Below, in pieces: positions 9,462 to 17,428 of a stretch of 64,000 bases of DNA. The position numbers and the translations under genes are program-made. Position 1 is the stretch's first letter. Each line of letters starts with the position of its first letter. Source of the stretch: Aquabacterium commune (lineage in GTDB: Bacteria > Pseudomonadota > Gammaproteobacteria > Burkholderiales > Burkholderiaceae_C). The stretch spans positions 186,001 through 250,000 of the forward strand of contig NZ_SNXW01000005.1 of the NCBI RefSeq assembly GCF_004362855.1. Direction: 5' to 3'. Under the pieces are notes generated by a model. It did no database searches and was not told the DNA's origin. It was given only the letters and a program-made list of their open reading frames with translations.

Positions 9462-9478
9462 ATTCCGGATCCTGGAAT
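9462..9478. promoter_or_regulatory. Near-palindrome between the ABC operon and protease 1
   Basis: ATTCC GGATCC T GGAAT forms a 17-bp near-palindrome roughly midway between the two divergent genes, a typical position for an operator serving either. No regulator is known for it. Confidence 0.35.
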
Positions 9479-9564
9479 ATCCTCACGTTGTGCACTGCAT
9501 CCATTAACCTCGGTGCATTCAAAAAAATCAGCGCGCGCAGACGCGCCCATTTCAGGAGAGCCTC

Positions 9565-11562
9565 ATGGACACCCACGCCCGATCTGTCCTCGCGACCGCC
9601 GTTGTCGCCTCGCTCCTGGCTGTGCCGGCCGCCCAGGCGCAGACGGCAGGCGCGGCGAGCTCCGTGGCATCCACGTCGCCCGGTGAACTGCGCGTGCAGA
9701 CCGCGCTGAAGCTGGACGCGCGCCGCCTGCTGTCCATGAAGGCCGGTGAGCAAATCGCCATCGACTTCCCCGAGATCGGCCGCCACACCGTCACCTTCGA
9801 AACCATCACCCGCGGCCTCGACCAGCGCGTTTACTGGCATGGCCGCCTTGGGCAGAACCCGCGCGACCGCGTGTTCCTCAAGCAAACTGCCACCGGCTTC
9901 GTCGGCGCCGTGCGTTTTGCCGGTCGCCAGATCGCCTTCGCGCAGCGCGACCAGCAGCCGCTGGCCCGTGCCGACGCGGCGGTGCTGGCCGTGGCCGGTC
10001 AGGCTTATGCGCTGGGCGCCCCGCTGGGCCGCGGCGAGGTCGAGTTGCGCAGCAACCTGGCCGCCCTCGCCCAGGCCCAGCCGGGCAGCGAGGTGGCCCT
10101 GCCCTTGCCGGGTGGCGTCACCGAGGTCGCCATCCTCACCCACAGCCGGGTGGACGAACATGGCTTCCAGCAGATCGCCGGCGTCAGCCGCATGGACGGC
10201 GTGGCCTACCCGGTGCTGCTGACCGTCAGCCCCGAGGCGGTGTTCGGCAGCCTGATCACGCCGCGTGGCGACTACCAGATCCTCACCCGCGCCGGCCGCA
10301 CCCACATCCTCGACCCGCGTGCCGCCGGTGTGGTCGCCCCGACGGGCGAAGACCAGATGGCCGCGCCCGCGGATGTGGCTGGCACCGATCAGGCGAACCA
10401 GGCCGATCAGGCAGACCAGGCCGCGGAGCCTGTGCCGCTCGTCACCCAGGCCATCTTGCGGCGCACGGGTTCGGGCGCCAGCATGCCCTCGGGCGGCGGC
10501 AGCAGCCTCCCGCCCACCCAACCCGTGCCCCTGCCACCCAACACGGTGGACACCACCCTGAACGTGCTGGTCACCTACAGCGCCAGTTTCTCGGCCCTGT
10601 GGGGCTCTGAGCTGGCGGCGCGCACCCGCATCGCCAACCTGATGGAACTTGCCAACACGGCGCATGGCAGCAGCGGCACCGGTGTGAGCTTGCGCGTGGT
10701 GGGTTGGCGCCAGGTCCAGGTGCCTGACGACACCCCGCAGGTCCAGCTGGACCGCTTGCGCCTGGACAACGGCGGCTTCCAGGGAACGGCCAGCCAGAAA
10801 GCCCAGCAGGGCGCGGCCATGACCGTGTTCTTTGCGCCGCTCAACGAGGTGACCGTGGCCACCAACACCTGCGGCATCGCCTATGTGCCGGCGGCGTTCG
10901 CCGGGGGGCTGACGGCTTACCGCCAGCAGGTGCCGCTGTTGGCCTTTGCTGCGCTGAACGATGGGCAATGGAACACACAGTACTGCGAATCCCTGTCGCT
11001 GGCGCACGAGCTGGGCCACCTGCTGGGCGCCGTCCATGACAAGGACAACGCACCCTTCAAGGGCGTGTTCAGCTACAGCTTCGGCAAGGGCGTGGCGGGG
11101 GTGTTCGGCACGGTGATGTCCTACATCCAGCCGCGCGTGGCGATGTTCTCGTCGCCGCAACTGTCGTGCACCTCTGATGGGCAGCGCTGTGGCTCCAGCA
11201 CCGAAAACGTGGTGGCGACCATGCTGCAGACCAAATCGATCGCGGCCGCGCTGGGCCAGGCGGGTGCCGCGCCGGCCGCGCTCGAAACCGGCTTGAGCGT
11301 GACGGGCTGGTTGCTGCAGGCCGATGGTGCACCTTTCACAGGTGCGGCCAGCTTGCGGGCCACCGACGCGCGCGTGCGTTGCCGCACCGGCCGCACGGGT
11401 TACTACAGCTGCAGCGTGCCAGCGGGCGTGCACACCGTGACCTTGCGCGCCCAAGTGCCGGGGCGTTCGGTCACGCCGGGGCTGGCGACCTTCTCGGTGA
11501 ACAACCCCTCGGCCAGCGCCACCAGCGCCTTGCCAGTGGTCGGCCGTTTCTACGTGCGCTGA
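9565..11562 (+). CDS. Secreted zinc metalloprotease, metzincin/reprolysin-like (paralog 1)
   Basis: A 665-residue exported protease. A Sec signal peptide ends at AAQAQ. A propeptide-like N-terminal domain spans about 25-290, then a linker with repeated NQADQADQ and a Gly/Ser/Pro stretch. The catalytic domain starts at about 328 ([12 protein letters not shown]). The zinc site is [12 protein letters not shown] with His481, Glu482, His485 and His491, followed by the metzincin Met-turn GTVMSYI. A C-terminal beta-sandwich-like domain ([17 protein letters not shown] to the end) may aid secretion or substrate binding. A good AGGAGA Shine-Dalgarno precedes the ATG. The gene converges on flhC with a 17-bp gap. 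The paralog at 12933 has the same domain order. Confidence 0.88.
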   Translation: MDTHARSVLATAVVASLLAVPAAQAQTAGAASSVASTSPGELRVQTALKLDARRLLSMKAGEQIAIDFPEIGRHTVTFETITRGLDQRVYWHGRLGQNPRDRVFLKQTATGFVGAVRFAGRQIAFAQRDQQPLARADAAVLAVAGQAYALGAPLGRGEVELRSNLAALAQAQPGSEVALPLPGGVTEVAILTHSRVDEHGFQQIAGVSRMDGVAYPVLLTVSPEAVFGSLITPRGDYQILTRAGRTHILDPRAAGVVAPTGEDQMAAPADVAGTDQANQADQADQAAEPVPLVTQAILRRTGSGASMPSGGGSSLPPTQPVPLPPNTVDTTLNVLVTYSASFSALWGSELAARTRIANLMELANTAHGSSGTGVSLRVVGWRQVQVPDDTPQVQLDRLRLDNGGFQGTASQKAQQGAAMTVFFAPLNEVTVATNTCGIAYVPAAFAGGLTAYRQQVPLLAFAALNDGQWNTQYCESLSLAHELGHLLGAVHDKDNAPFKGVFSYSFGKGVAGVFGTVMSYIQPRVAMFSSPQLSCTSDGQRCGSSTENVVATMLQTKSIAAALGQAGAAPAALETGLSVTGWLLQADGAPFTGAASLRATDARVRCRTGRTGYYSCSVPAGVHTVTLRAQVPGRSVTPGLATFSVNNPSASATSALPVVGRFYVR

Positions 11563-11579
11563 TGCGGCGTTGACGCGGC

Positions 11580-12116
11580 TCAGTGCATCTGCAGCGAACC
11601 GGCGGCCTTGCCCTTGCCGGCGCGTGCGGGTGGGTTGCACAGGCCGCAGGTGAAGTGGCGGGCGATTTCGTGCGGGTGGGTGACGAAGTGGCCACCGCAC
11701 TTGTTGCACTTGGTCATCGTCAGCATGCCGTTGTCGATGAACTTGACCAGGCGCCAGGCGCGGGTCACCGACAGCAGGGGCTCCAGGCCTTGGGATTGGG
11801 TCTGCTCCAGGTAGAGCTGGTAGGCCTTGATGACGACGTCGATCTCGTCCATCTCCGAGGCCTTGTTGAGGTACTCGTGGACGTTGAGGAACAGGCTGGC
11901 GTGGATGTTGGGCTGCCAGGTCATGAACCAGTCCGTCGAGAACGGCAGCTGGCCCTTGGAAGGCGACTTGCCCGAAACTTCCTTGTACAGGCGCAGCAGG
12001 CGCTCGTAGGACATGTCGGTCTCCGACTCCAGGACCTGCAGGCGTGCACCGAGGTGGATGAGCGTGACGGCGCGGTCGATTTGCTTGGCTTCGGTCAACA
12101 GGCTCTTGGTGCGCAT
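11580..12116 (-). CDS. flhC: Flagellar transcriptional activator FlhC
   Basis: A 178-residue protein, slightly shorter than enterobacterial FlhC. It has the family N-terminus (KSLLTEAKQIDRAVTLIHLGARLQVLESET), the LLRLYKEVSGKSPSKGQLPFSTDWF segment, and the C-terminal zinc site formed by Cys pairs in KCNKCGGHFVTH and HFTCGLC. FlhC joins FlhD in the FlhD4C2 complex that activates class II flagellar genes. The start at 12116 has an AGGAG Shine-Dalgarno. It lies 48 bp downstream of flhD in the same operon. No other flagellar gene is in the window, so the master operon is separated from its targets here. Confidence 0.95.
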   Translation of the reverse strand: MRTKSLLTEAKQIDRAVTLIHLGARLQVLESETDMSYERLLRLYKEVSGKSPSKGQLPFSTDWFMTWQPNIHASLFLNVHEYLNKASEMDEIDVVIKAYQLYLEQTQSQGLEPLLSVTRAWRLVKFIDNGMLTMTKCNKCGGHFVTHPHEIARHFTCGLCNPPARAGKGKAAGSLQMH

Positions 12117-12164
12117 GGTGGTCTCCTGGGGGCGTTCTGAAAGTCGGGGGTGTCGTCGTGCGGG

Positions 12165-12485
12165 TCAGGCAGCTTCCTGGTGGCGGCCGGCCATCAGGAT
12201 GTTGGCGTGCAGGCGGGTGACGGAATCGTTGGCCGACTTGGAGTGGCTGGTCAGCAGGGACCAGACCAGGTCGTCGTCGATGCGCATGCGGCACAGCAGG
12301 GTGTTGCCGGACGCGACCTTCAGCACCTGGGCCGGGCTCAGCGAGGCCAGGCGCTCGGCGGCTTGCTCCGAGATCCCCAGGCGGTAGAGCGCCTGTTCGC
12401 GGTCCGAACGGATGAGGCTCTGGGCCAGCATCAGGTAGGACAGGTTGACTTCGCGGATTTCCATCAGGATCTGGTCGGCGTTCAT
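12165..12485 (-). CDS. flhD: Flagellar transcriptional regulator FlhD
   Basis: A 106-residue protein matching FlhD: MNADQILMEIREVNLSYLMLAQSLIRSDREQALYRLGISEQ, then LASLSPAQVLKVASGNTLLCRMRIDDDLVW. The Cys in TLLCRMR matches the conserved FlhD cysteine. The start at 12485 was chosen over the longer frame to 12557 because it matches the family N-terminus and has GGAG eight bases upstream. It is the first gene of flhDC. The 447-bp gap upstream is shared with the oppositely transcribed riboswitch/protease unit. A dyad at 12558-12584 sits where an operator could lie. Confidence 0.95.
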   Translation of the reverse strand: MNADQILMEIREVNLSYLMLAQSLIRSDREQALYRLGISEQAAERLASLSPAQVLKVASGNTLLCRMRIDDDLVWSLLTSHSKSANDSVTRLHANILMAGRHQEAA

Positions 12486-12557
12486 GGTTGGGCTCCGGTG
12501 TGCGGGGTGTGTGGTGAACCGCGTTGTGTTTGCGGTGTCGATGGAGTCATTGTGCAA

Positions 12558-12584
12558 ACACCTGCCAATTTCCTTGATAGGTGT
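12558..12584. promoter_or_regulatory. Dyad upstream of flhD (possible operator)
   Basis: ACACCT (12558-12563) and AGGTGT (12579-12584) are exact inverted repeats with a 15-bp spacer, 73-99 bp upstream of the flhD start. On the minus strand a TTGGCA-like hexamer lies inside the dyad and an ACAATG-like -10 further downstream. The arrangement suggests a regulator binding over the flhDC promoter; unproven. Confidence 0.35.
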
Positions 12585-12758
12585 CTGGATGTAAGGCCGG
12601 TCGGCAGCCGGCTACACGCCTTGTAGGAAGTTGCCTGACAGAAACCCGGAAATGCAGCCTGCCTGCCCGCCAGAAAACTGGCACCCCAAGCCGCGGCATT
12701 TCGCGCTTTGTCCATTCGTTCACACGTGTTCACGTCTGCTTGCACTAAGCTGAGGACT

Positions 12759-12858
12759 CATCTGGGCAACCCGCACGAAAGTGCGGTGACGCAAAGCTGC
12801 GGGGCTAACGGTGCCAGTGCACCCACGCCAGCCGGGCCGCCATGCCGCCATCGGGCGG
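12759..12858 (+). ncRNA. Cyclic-di-GMP-I (GEMM-I) riboswitch aptamer
   Basis: The class I signature is present in order: GGGCAACC (12764-12771), a GAAA tetraloop closed by the perfect stem CCGCAC/GTGCGG (12771-12786), the invariant core GACGCAAAGC (12788-12797), a GGGGCTAACGG block, a variable hairpin, and AGCCGGGC (12830-12837) serving as the 3' receptor side. The GNRA loop and the core between P2 and P3 are the cyclic-di-GMP binding features of this class. It is on the same strand as protease 2 and ends about 75 bp before its start. A terminator-like hairpin follows at 12888-12907. Confidence 0.85.
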
Positions 12859-12887
12859 GGTGTCCGCACGCGCACTTTGCACGCCCT

Positions 12888-12907
12888 GGATGGCGAGACC
12901 GCCATCC
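12888..12907 (+). terminator. Hairpin acting as likely riboswitch expression platform
   Basis: GGATGGCG (12888-12895) pairs perfectly with CGCCATCC (12900-12907) over an AGAC loop, just before the protease Shine-Dalgarno. The U tract is poor (CTTGTC). The 5' arm can alternatively pair with CGCCATC at 12846-12852 near the aptamer's 3' end, so two mutually exclusive folds exist. Confidence 0.5.
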
Positions 12908-12932
12908 CTTGTCCCGCGTCTCAGGAGTGCAC

Positions 12933-14858
12933 ATGCGATCTCACCTTGCCTTGCCCACCGTCTTTGCCTCGGCCGTCCTGGCCCTGTCGGTGGGTGCCGC
13001 CCACGCCGCCGAGCCGGCGGCCGCGCCGCAAGGGCTGAACATCCTGTCGCCCATGAAGCTGGACGCCCGCGCTTTGCTGGCCATGAAGGCCGGCGAGCAG
13101 GTGGCCATCGACTTCCCCGTCATCGGCCGCAAGACGGTGGTGTTCGAGACCACCACCCGCGGCATCGACGGCCTGGCCTACTGGCATGGCCGCCTGGCGG
13201 GCAGCACCCGAGACCGCGTCTATCTGAAGCAGACCTCGGCGGGCTTTGTCGGCGCCATCCGCTTTGCCGATCGCCAGGTGGCCTTCCAGCAGCAGGGCAG
13301 TGCCTTGCGCGCGGTGGACGCCTCGGCCCTGGCCGCGGTGGCCGGCCAGGCCTACGCCGTGGGCAACAGCCTGGAGAAGGGCGTCCACGAGATCAGCGGC
13401 AACTTTGCCGCCATCGCGCAAGCGGGTGAAGGTGCGGAAATCGCCCTGCCGCTGCCCGGTGGCCTGACCGAGGTGGCCGTGGTGACCCGCGCCGCCATCG
13501 ACGAGCACGGCTTCCAGCAAGTCACTGGCGTCAGCCGCATGGACGGCATCGCCTACCCGACGCAACTGACCATCAGCAAAGACGCCGTCTTCGGCACGGT
13601 GCTGACCTCGCAGGGCGAGTACCAGATCGTCACGCGCGGTGGCAAAACACAGATCCTCGACCCCAAAGCCGCTGGCTGGCAAGCCCCGCGGGGCGATGAC
13701 CACATCGAGGTGAGCGGCCTGCTGGACGGCGAACCCCTGTCGGCCGGCGCCCTGGTCAGGACCCAGGCGGCAGTCACGACCACCACCACGACGACCACGA
13801 CCACCACGACCACCACCACACCCAGCCTGATCCCGCTGAAGGCCGGCACGGTGGACACCACCATCAACCTGCTCATGACCTACAGCCCCAGCTACGTCAA
13901 GATGTGGGGCAACGAGACGGCCGCGCGCACCCGCCTGTCCAACCTGGTGGAAGTGGCCAACAGCGCCTACGGCAACAGCGGCACGGGCATCAAGTTCCGC
14001 GTGGTGGGCTGGCGCCAGGTGGCGGTGGCCGATGCCACGCCGCAAACCCATCTGGGCAACCTGCGCCTGGACGCGGGTGCGTTCAAGGGCACGGCCGCTC
14101 AGAAGTCGCTCAATGGCGCGGCCATGACCGTGTTCTTCTCGCCCTTCAACGCCGTGACGTCCACCACCGGCACCTGCGGCCTGGCCTACGTGCCTGCGGC
14201 CAACGCTGCCGGCCTGGCCACGTTCAAGTCGCAGGCGCCTTACCTGATGTTCGCGGCGCTCAACGACGGCCAGACCAGCAACGGCTGGTACTGCGAGTCC
14301 CTGACCCTGGCGCACGAGCTGGGCCACAACCTGGGCAACGCGCACGACAAGGCCAACTCGTCCTTCCCGGGCGTGTTCAGCCACAGCTACGGCAAGGGCG
14401 TGTCGGGTGCGTTCGGCACGGTGATGTCCTACATCTCGCCGCGCGTGGCGCTGTTCTCCTCGCCGCAACTCAAGTGCACCAGCGCGGGCGCCGTCTGCGG
14501 CACCGCCACGGAGAACGTCGTGGCCTCGGTGCTGCAGACCAAGTCCACCGTGGCCGCCCTGGGCAAAACCACCGCGACCACCGTGGCCAGCGATGGCAGT
14601 TTCATGGTCTCGGGCTGGCTGCTCAACACCAACGGCACACCGTTCACAGGCGCTGCCACCTTCAAGGTCAACACCGCGGGCGTGAGCTGCGCGTCTGGCA
14701 GCACCGGCCTCTACATGTGCAAGGTGCCTGCGGGCGTGAGCTCGGTGACGCTGTCGGCCGCGGTGGTCGGGCGCGCGGTCAGCCCGACGCTGTCCACTTT
14801 CGGCATCAACCGCTTGTCCAACACCCCGGTCAACGCGACGCGCTTCTATGTGAAGTGA
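12933..14858 (+). CDS. Secreted zinc metalloprotease, metzincin/reprolysin-like (paralog 2, riboswitch-controlled)
   Basis: A 641-residue exported protease with a Sec signal peptide (FASAVLALSVGAAHA). The domain order equals paralog 1: an N-terminal prodomain-like region (MKLDARALLAMKAGEQVAIDF), a linker with 15 consecutive Thr residues, and a catalytic domain starting VDTTINLLMTYS. The zinc motif is HELGHNLGNAHD with His461, Glu462, His465 and His471, then the Met-turn GTVMSYI. A C-terminal domain (SGWLLNTNGTPFTGAATF) follows. The ATG at 12933 has an AGGAG Shine-Dalgarno. The preceding cyclic-di-GMP riboswitch implies that secretion of this protease responds to the biofilm/motility messenger. 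A clear terminator follows the gene. Confidence 0.9.
   Translation: MRSHLALPTVFASAVLALSVGAAHAAEPAAAPQGLNILSPMKLDARALLAMKAGEQVAIDFPVIGRKTVVFETTTRGIDGLAYWHGRLAGSTRDRVYLKQTSAGFVGAIRFADRQVAFQQQGSALRAVDASALAAVAGQAYAVGNSLEKGVHEISGNFAAIAQAGEGAEIALPLPGGLTEVAVVTRAAIDEHGFQQVTGVSRMDGIAYPTQLTISKDAVFGTVLTSQGEYQIVTRGGKTQILDPKAAGWQAPRGDDHIEVSGLLDGEPLSAGALVRTQAAVTTTTTTTTTTTTTTTPSLIPLKAGTVDTTINLLMTYSPSYVKMWGNETAARTRLSNLVEVANSAYGNSGTGIKFRVVGWRQVAVADATPQTHLGNLRLDAGAFKGTAAQKSLNGAAMTVFFSPFNAVTSTTGTCGLAYVPAANAAGLATFKSQAPYLMFAALNDGQTSNGWYCESLTLAHELGHNLGNAHDKANSSFPGVFSHSYGKGVSGAFGTVMSYISPRVALFSSPQLKCTSAGAVCGTATENVVASVLQTKSTVAALGKTTATTVASDGSFMVSGWLLNTNGTPFTGAATFKVNTAGVSCASGSTGLYMCKVPAGVSSVTLSAAVVGRAVSPTLSTFGINRLSNTPVNATRFYVK
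13776..13820 (+). repeat. Poly-threonine codon repeat inside protease 2
   Basis: Fifteen successive Thr codons (mixed ACC, ACG, ACA) separate the prodomain-like region from the catalytic domain. Paralog 1 has an unrelated Asp/Gln/Ala repeat at the same place, so the linker is a fast-evolving, slippage-prone spacer. Confidence 0.85.
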
Positions 14859-14877
14859 GCAAACACTCTCATCAAAG

Positions 14878-14907
14878 GCCCCGTCTGGCAACAGGTGGGG
14901 CTTTTTT
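14878..14907 (+). terminator. Rho-independent terminator of protease 2
   Basis: GCCCC (14878-14882) pairs with GGGGC (14897-14901), followed by six T residues (14902-14907), 20 bp after the stop codon. Confidence 0.8.
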
Positions 14908-15028
14908 CATGGGCGACGGTGAGCTGGTTCGCAGGGTTCGCCCCATAGCCTTGCACAATCAAAAGCATTTGCTCAATCAATTCGCCATATGGCAAGGCAT
15001 GGCCTAAGATCCGTTCTGCCTTCTCACA

Positions 15029-15050
15029 CAGGGCCATTTTTCCGGCCCTG
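15029..15050 (+). promoter_or_regulatory. Leader hairpin upstream of ahpC
   Basis: CAGGGCC (15029-15035) and GGCCCTG (15044-15050) form a perfect 7-bp stem with an ATTTTTCC loop, 27 bases before the ahpC start. It may stabilise the abundant ahpC mRNA. The 170-bp upstream region is AT-rich for this genome, but I could not identify a convincing OxyR site. Confidence 0.4.
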
Positions 15051-15077
15051 CCAACCCAACCTTAGAGGATCCCTGTC

Positions 15078-15653
15078 ATGTCCCTGATCAACACCCCCGT
15101 TCAGCCGTTCAAGACCGAAGCCTTCGTCAACCGTGGCGGCAAGGGCGAGTTCATCACCGTCTCCGACGAGAGCCTGAAGGGCAAGTGGTCCGTGCTGATC
15201 TTCATGCCGGCCGCCTTCACCTTCAACTGCCCGACCGAAATCGAAGACGCCGCCGACAACTACGCCGCCTTCCAGGCTGCTGGCGCCGAGGTCTACATCG
15301 TCACCACCGACACCCACTTCTCGCACAAGGTGTGGCACGAGACCTCCCCCGCCGTGGGCAAGGCCAAGTTCCCCCTGGTCGGCGACCCGACCCACAAGCT
15401 GACCCGCGCCTTTGACGTGCACATCGAAGAAGAAGGCCTGGCCCTGCGCGGCACCTTCATCGTCAACCCCGACGGCGTCATCAAGACCGCCGAAGTGCAC
15501 TCCAACGAAATCGCCCGCGACGTGTCGGAAACCCTGCGCAAGCTGAAGGCCGCCCAGTACACCGCCGCCAACCCTGGCCAGGTCTGCCCGGCCAAGTGGA
15601 AGGAAGGCGCCAAGACTTTGGCTCCCTCGCTGGACCTGGTCGGCAAGATCTGA
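15078..15653 (+). CDS. ahpC: Alkyl hydroperoxide reductase AhpC (2-Cys peroxiredoxin)
   Basis: A 191-residue peroxiredoxin. Peroxidatic Cys51 lies in FTFNCPTEIED and resolving Cys170 in NPGQVCPAKW. Thr48 and the VGDPTHKLTRAF segment are also conserved, and the protein ends with the AhpC tail LDLVGKI. It reduces H2O2 and organic hydroperoxides and is re-reduced by AhpF, whose gene follows 185 bp downstream on the same strand. The start has a GAGGAT Shine-Dalgarno. Length and sequence are normal for Burkholderiales. Cytoplasmic, decameric by family. Likely peroxide induced. Confidence 0.96.
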   Translation: MSLINTPVQPFKTEAFVNRGGKGEFITVSDESLKGKWSVLIFMPAAFTFNCPTEIEDAADNYAAFQAAGAEVYIVTTDTHFSHKVWHETSPAVGKAKFPLVGDPTHKLTRAFDVHIEEEGLALRGTFIVNPDGVIKTAEVHSNEIARDVSETLRKLKAAQYTAANPGQVCPAKWKEGAKTLAPSLDLVGKI

Positions 15654-15673
15654 TCGCGCCCTTGCGATCTTTC
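15653..15673 (+). terminator. Hairpin between ahpC and ahpF
   Basis: GATCGC (15653-15658) pairs with GCGATC (15665-15670) followed by TTT, starting inside the ahpC stop region. It could attenuate read-through and so set the higher AhpC:AhpF ratio. Confidence 0.4.
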
Positions 15674-15838
15674 CAAGCTTTGACCTGTGTGGAGGCCTGA
15701 CCTCACCACACCGTTGAAAACCCGCCCCCTGCCCGCTCACAAGGCGGGTGGGTGGATGACCCTGGCCGCCTCACCTCGCCAACGCAAGAGGAGGCCGGTT
15801 CCCGAAGTCACTTGAACTCACATTGAAGGATGCCCCCC

Positions 15839-17410
15839 ATGCTCGACGACACCCTCAAGGCCCAACTCGCCGCCTACCTGGAGCGGGTCCAACAACCCTT
15901 CGAGATCGTTGCATCCCTGAGTGACTCCGAGAACTCCCGCGAGATGCTTGAGTTGCTGCAGACCATCCAAAGTCTGCGCTCCGACAAAATCACCCTGCGC
16001 ACCGACGGCCAGGACGCCCGCAAGCCGTCGTTCTCGCTGCAGCGCACCGGCAGCGACACATCGCTTCGCTTCGCCGGCCTGCCGCTGGGCCATGAGTTCA
16101 CCTCGCTGGTGCTGGCCCTGCTCTGGACCGGCGGCCACCCGCCGAAGGAAACGGCCGAGACGCTGGACAACATCCGCGCCCTGAGCCCTGCAGATGGCGG
16201 CGACTTCCATTTCGAAGTCTTCATGTCCCTGAGCTGCCACAACTGCCCCGACGTGGTGCAGGCGCTGTCGCTCATGGCCATCCTGAACCCCAAGGTCAAG
16301 ACCACCGTCATCGAGGGCGGCGCCTTCCAGGAAGAGGTGGAGCGTCGCGAGATCATGGCCGTGCCCATGGTCTTCCTCAACGGCCAGGTGTTCGCCTCCG
16401 GCCGCATGACGGTCGATGAGATCGTGGCCAAGCTCGACACCAACGCCGGTGCCAAGGAAGCGGCCAAGCTCAATGCCAAGGCCCCGTACGACGTGCTCAT
16501 CGTCGGCGGTGGCCCCGCGGGTGCTGCAGCCGCCGTGTACGCCGCCCGCAAGGGCATCCGCACCGGCATCGCCGCCGAGCGTTTCGGTGGCCAGACCAAT
16601 GACACGCTGGGCATCGAGAACTACATCTCGGTGCTGGAAACCGACGGCCCGAAGTTCTCGGCCGCGCTCGAAGCCCACGCCAAGGCCTACGACGTGGACA
16701 TCATGAACCTGCAACGCGCCGACGCCATCGTGCCTGCCGCGCAAGCCGGCGGCCTCGTCGAGGTGAAGATGGCCAATGGCGGTGTGCTCAAGGCCAAAAC
16801 CGTGATCCTGTCCACCGGCGCGCGCTGGCGCAACGTCAACGTGCCCGGCGAGGCCGAGTACAAGAACAAGGGCGTGGCCTACTGCCCGCACTGCGACGGC
16901 CCGCTGTTCAAGGGCAAGCGCACGGCGGTGATCGGCGGTGGCAACTCGGGCGTGGAAGCCGCCATCGACCTGGCCGGTGTGGTGGCCCACGTGACGGTGG
17001 TGGAGTTCGCCGAGCAGCTCAAGGCCGACGCGGTGCTGGTCAAGAAGCTGCAAAGCCTGCCCAACGTGACCATCCACACCAACGCGCAGACCACGGAAAT
17101 CACCGGCGTGGATGGCAAGGTCAATGGCCTGAAGTACAAGGACCGCGCCACCGGCGTGGAGCACCTGGTGCCGCTGGAAGGTGTGTTCGTGCAGATCGGC
17201 CTGGTGCCCAACACCGAATTCCTGCGCGGCACGGTCGAGCTGAGCAAGTTCGGCGAAATCATCGTCGATGCCAAGGGCGCGACCAACATCCCCGGGGTGT
17301 TCGCGGCGGGCGACTGCACGACCGTGCCTTACAAGCAGATCGTGATTGCTGCGGGCGACGGTGCCAAGGCGGCGCTGAGCGCCTTCGACCACCTCATCCG
17401 CCACGGTTGA
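15839..17410 (+). CDS. ahpF: Alkyl hydroperoxide reductase subunit F
   Basis: A 523-residue flavoprotein. The N-terminal tandem thioredoxin-fold domain carries the redox pair Cys-His-Asn-Cys ([14 protein letters not shown]). A FAD domain begins at [23 protein letters not shown], the catalytic disulfide is CPHCDG, the NADH domain has [17 protein letters not shown], and the second FAD motif is [15 protein letters not shown]. It transfers electrons from NADH to AhpC. The ATG at 15839 has a GAAGGA Shine-Dalgarno at ideal spacing; the in-frame ATG at 15830 overlaps that site and is unlikely. Length is normal. It pairs with ahpC. Confidence 0.95.
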   Translation: MLDDTLKAQLAAYLERVQQPFEIVASLSDSENSREMLELLQTIQSLRSDKITLRTDGQDARKPSFSLQRTGSDTSLRFAGLPLGHEFTSLVLALLWTGGHPPKETAETLDNIRALSPADGGDFHFEVFMSLSCHNCPDVVQALSLMAILNPKVKTTVIEGGAFQEEVERREIMAVPMVFLNGQVFASGRMTVDEIVAKLDTNAGAKEAAKLNAKAPYDVLIVGGGPAGAAAAVYAARKGIRTGIAAERFGGQTNDTLGIENYISVLETDGPKFSAALEAHAKAYDVDIMNLQRADAIVPAAQAGGLVEVKMANGGVLKAKTVILSTGARWRNVNVPGEAEYKNKGVAYCPHCDGPLFKGKRTAVIGGGNSGVEAAIDLAGVVAHVTVVEFAEQLKADAVLVKKLQSLPNVTIHTNAQTTEITGVDGKVNGLKYKDRATGVEHLVPLEGVFVQIGLVPNTEFLRGTVELSKFGEIIVDAKGATNIPGVFAAGDCTTVPYKQIVIAAGDGAKAALSAFDHLIRHG

Positions 17411-17428
17411 GGCGGGGTCGGGCCGGGC

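Noticed and set aside
13776-13820. Short repeat as a CRISPR-like array
   Set aside because: It is an in-frame Thr codon run inside a protease gene with no spacers.
14940-15000. OxyR site upstream of ahpC
   Set aside because: ATAG occurs once (in CCCATAGCC) but the spaced ATAG...CTAT half-site pattern is absent.
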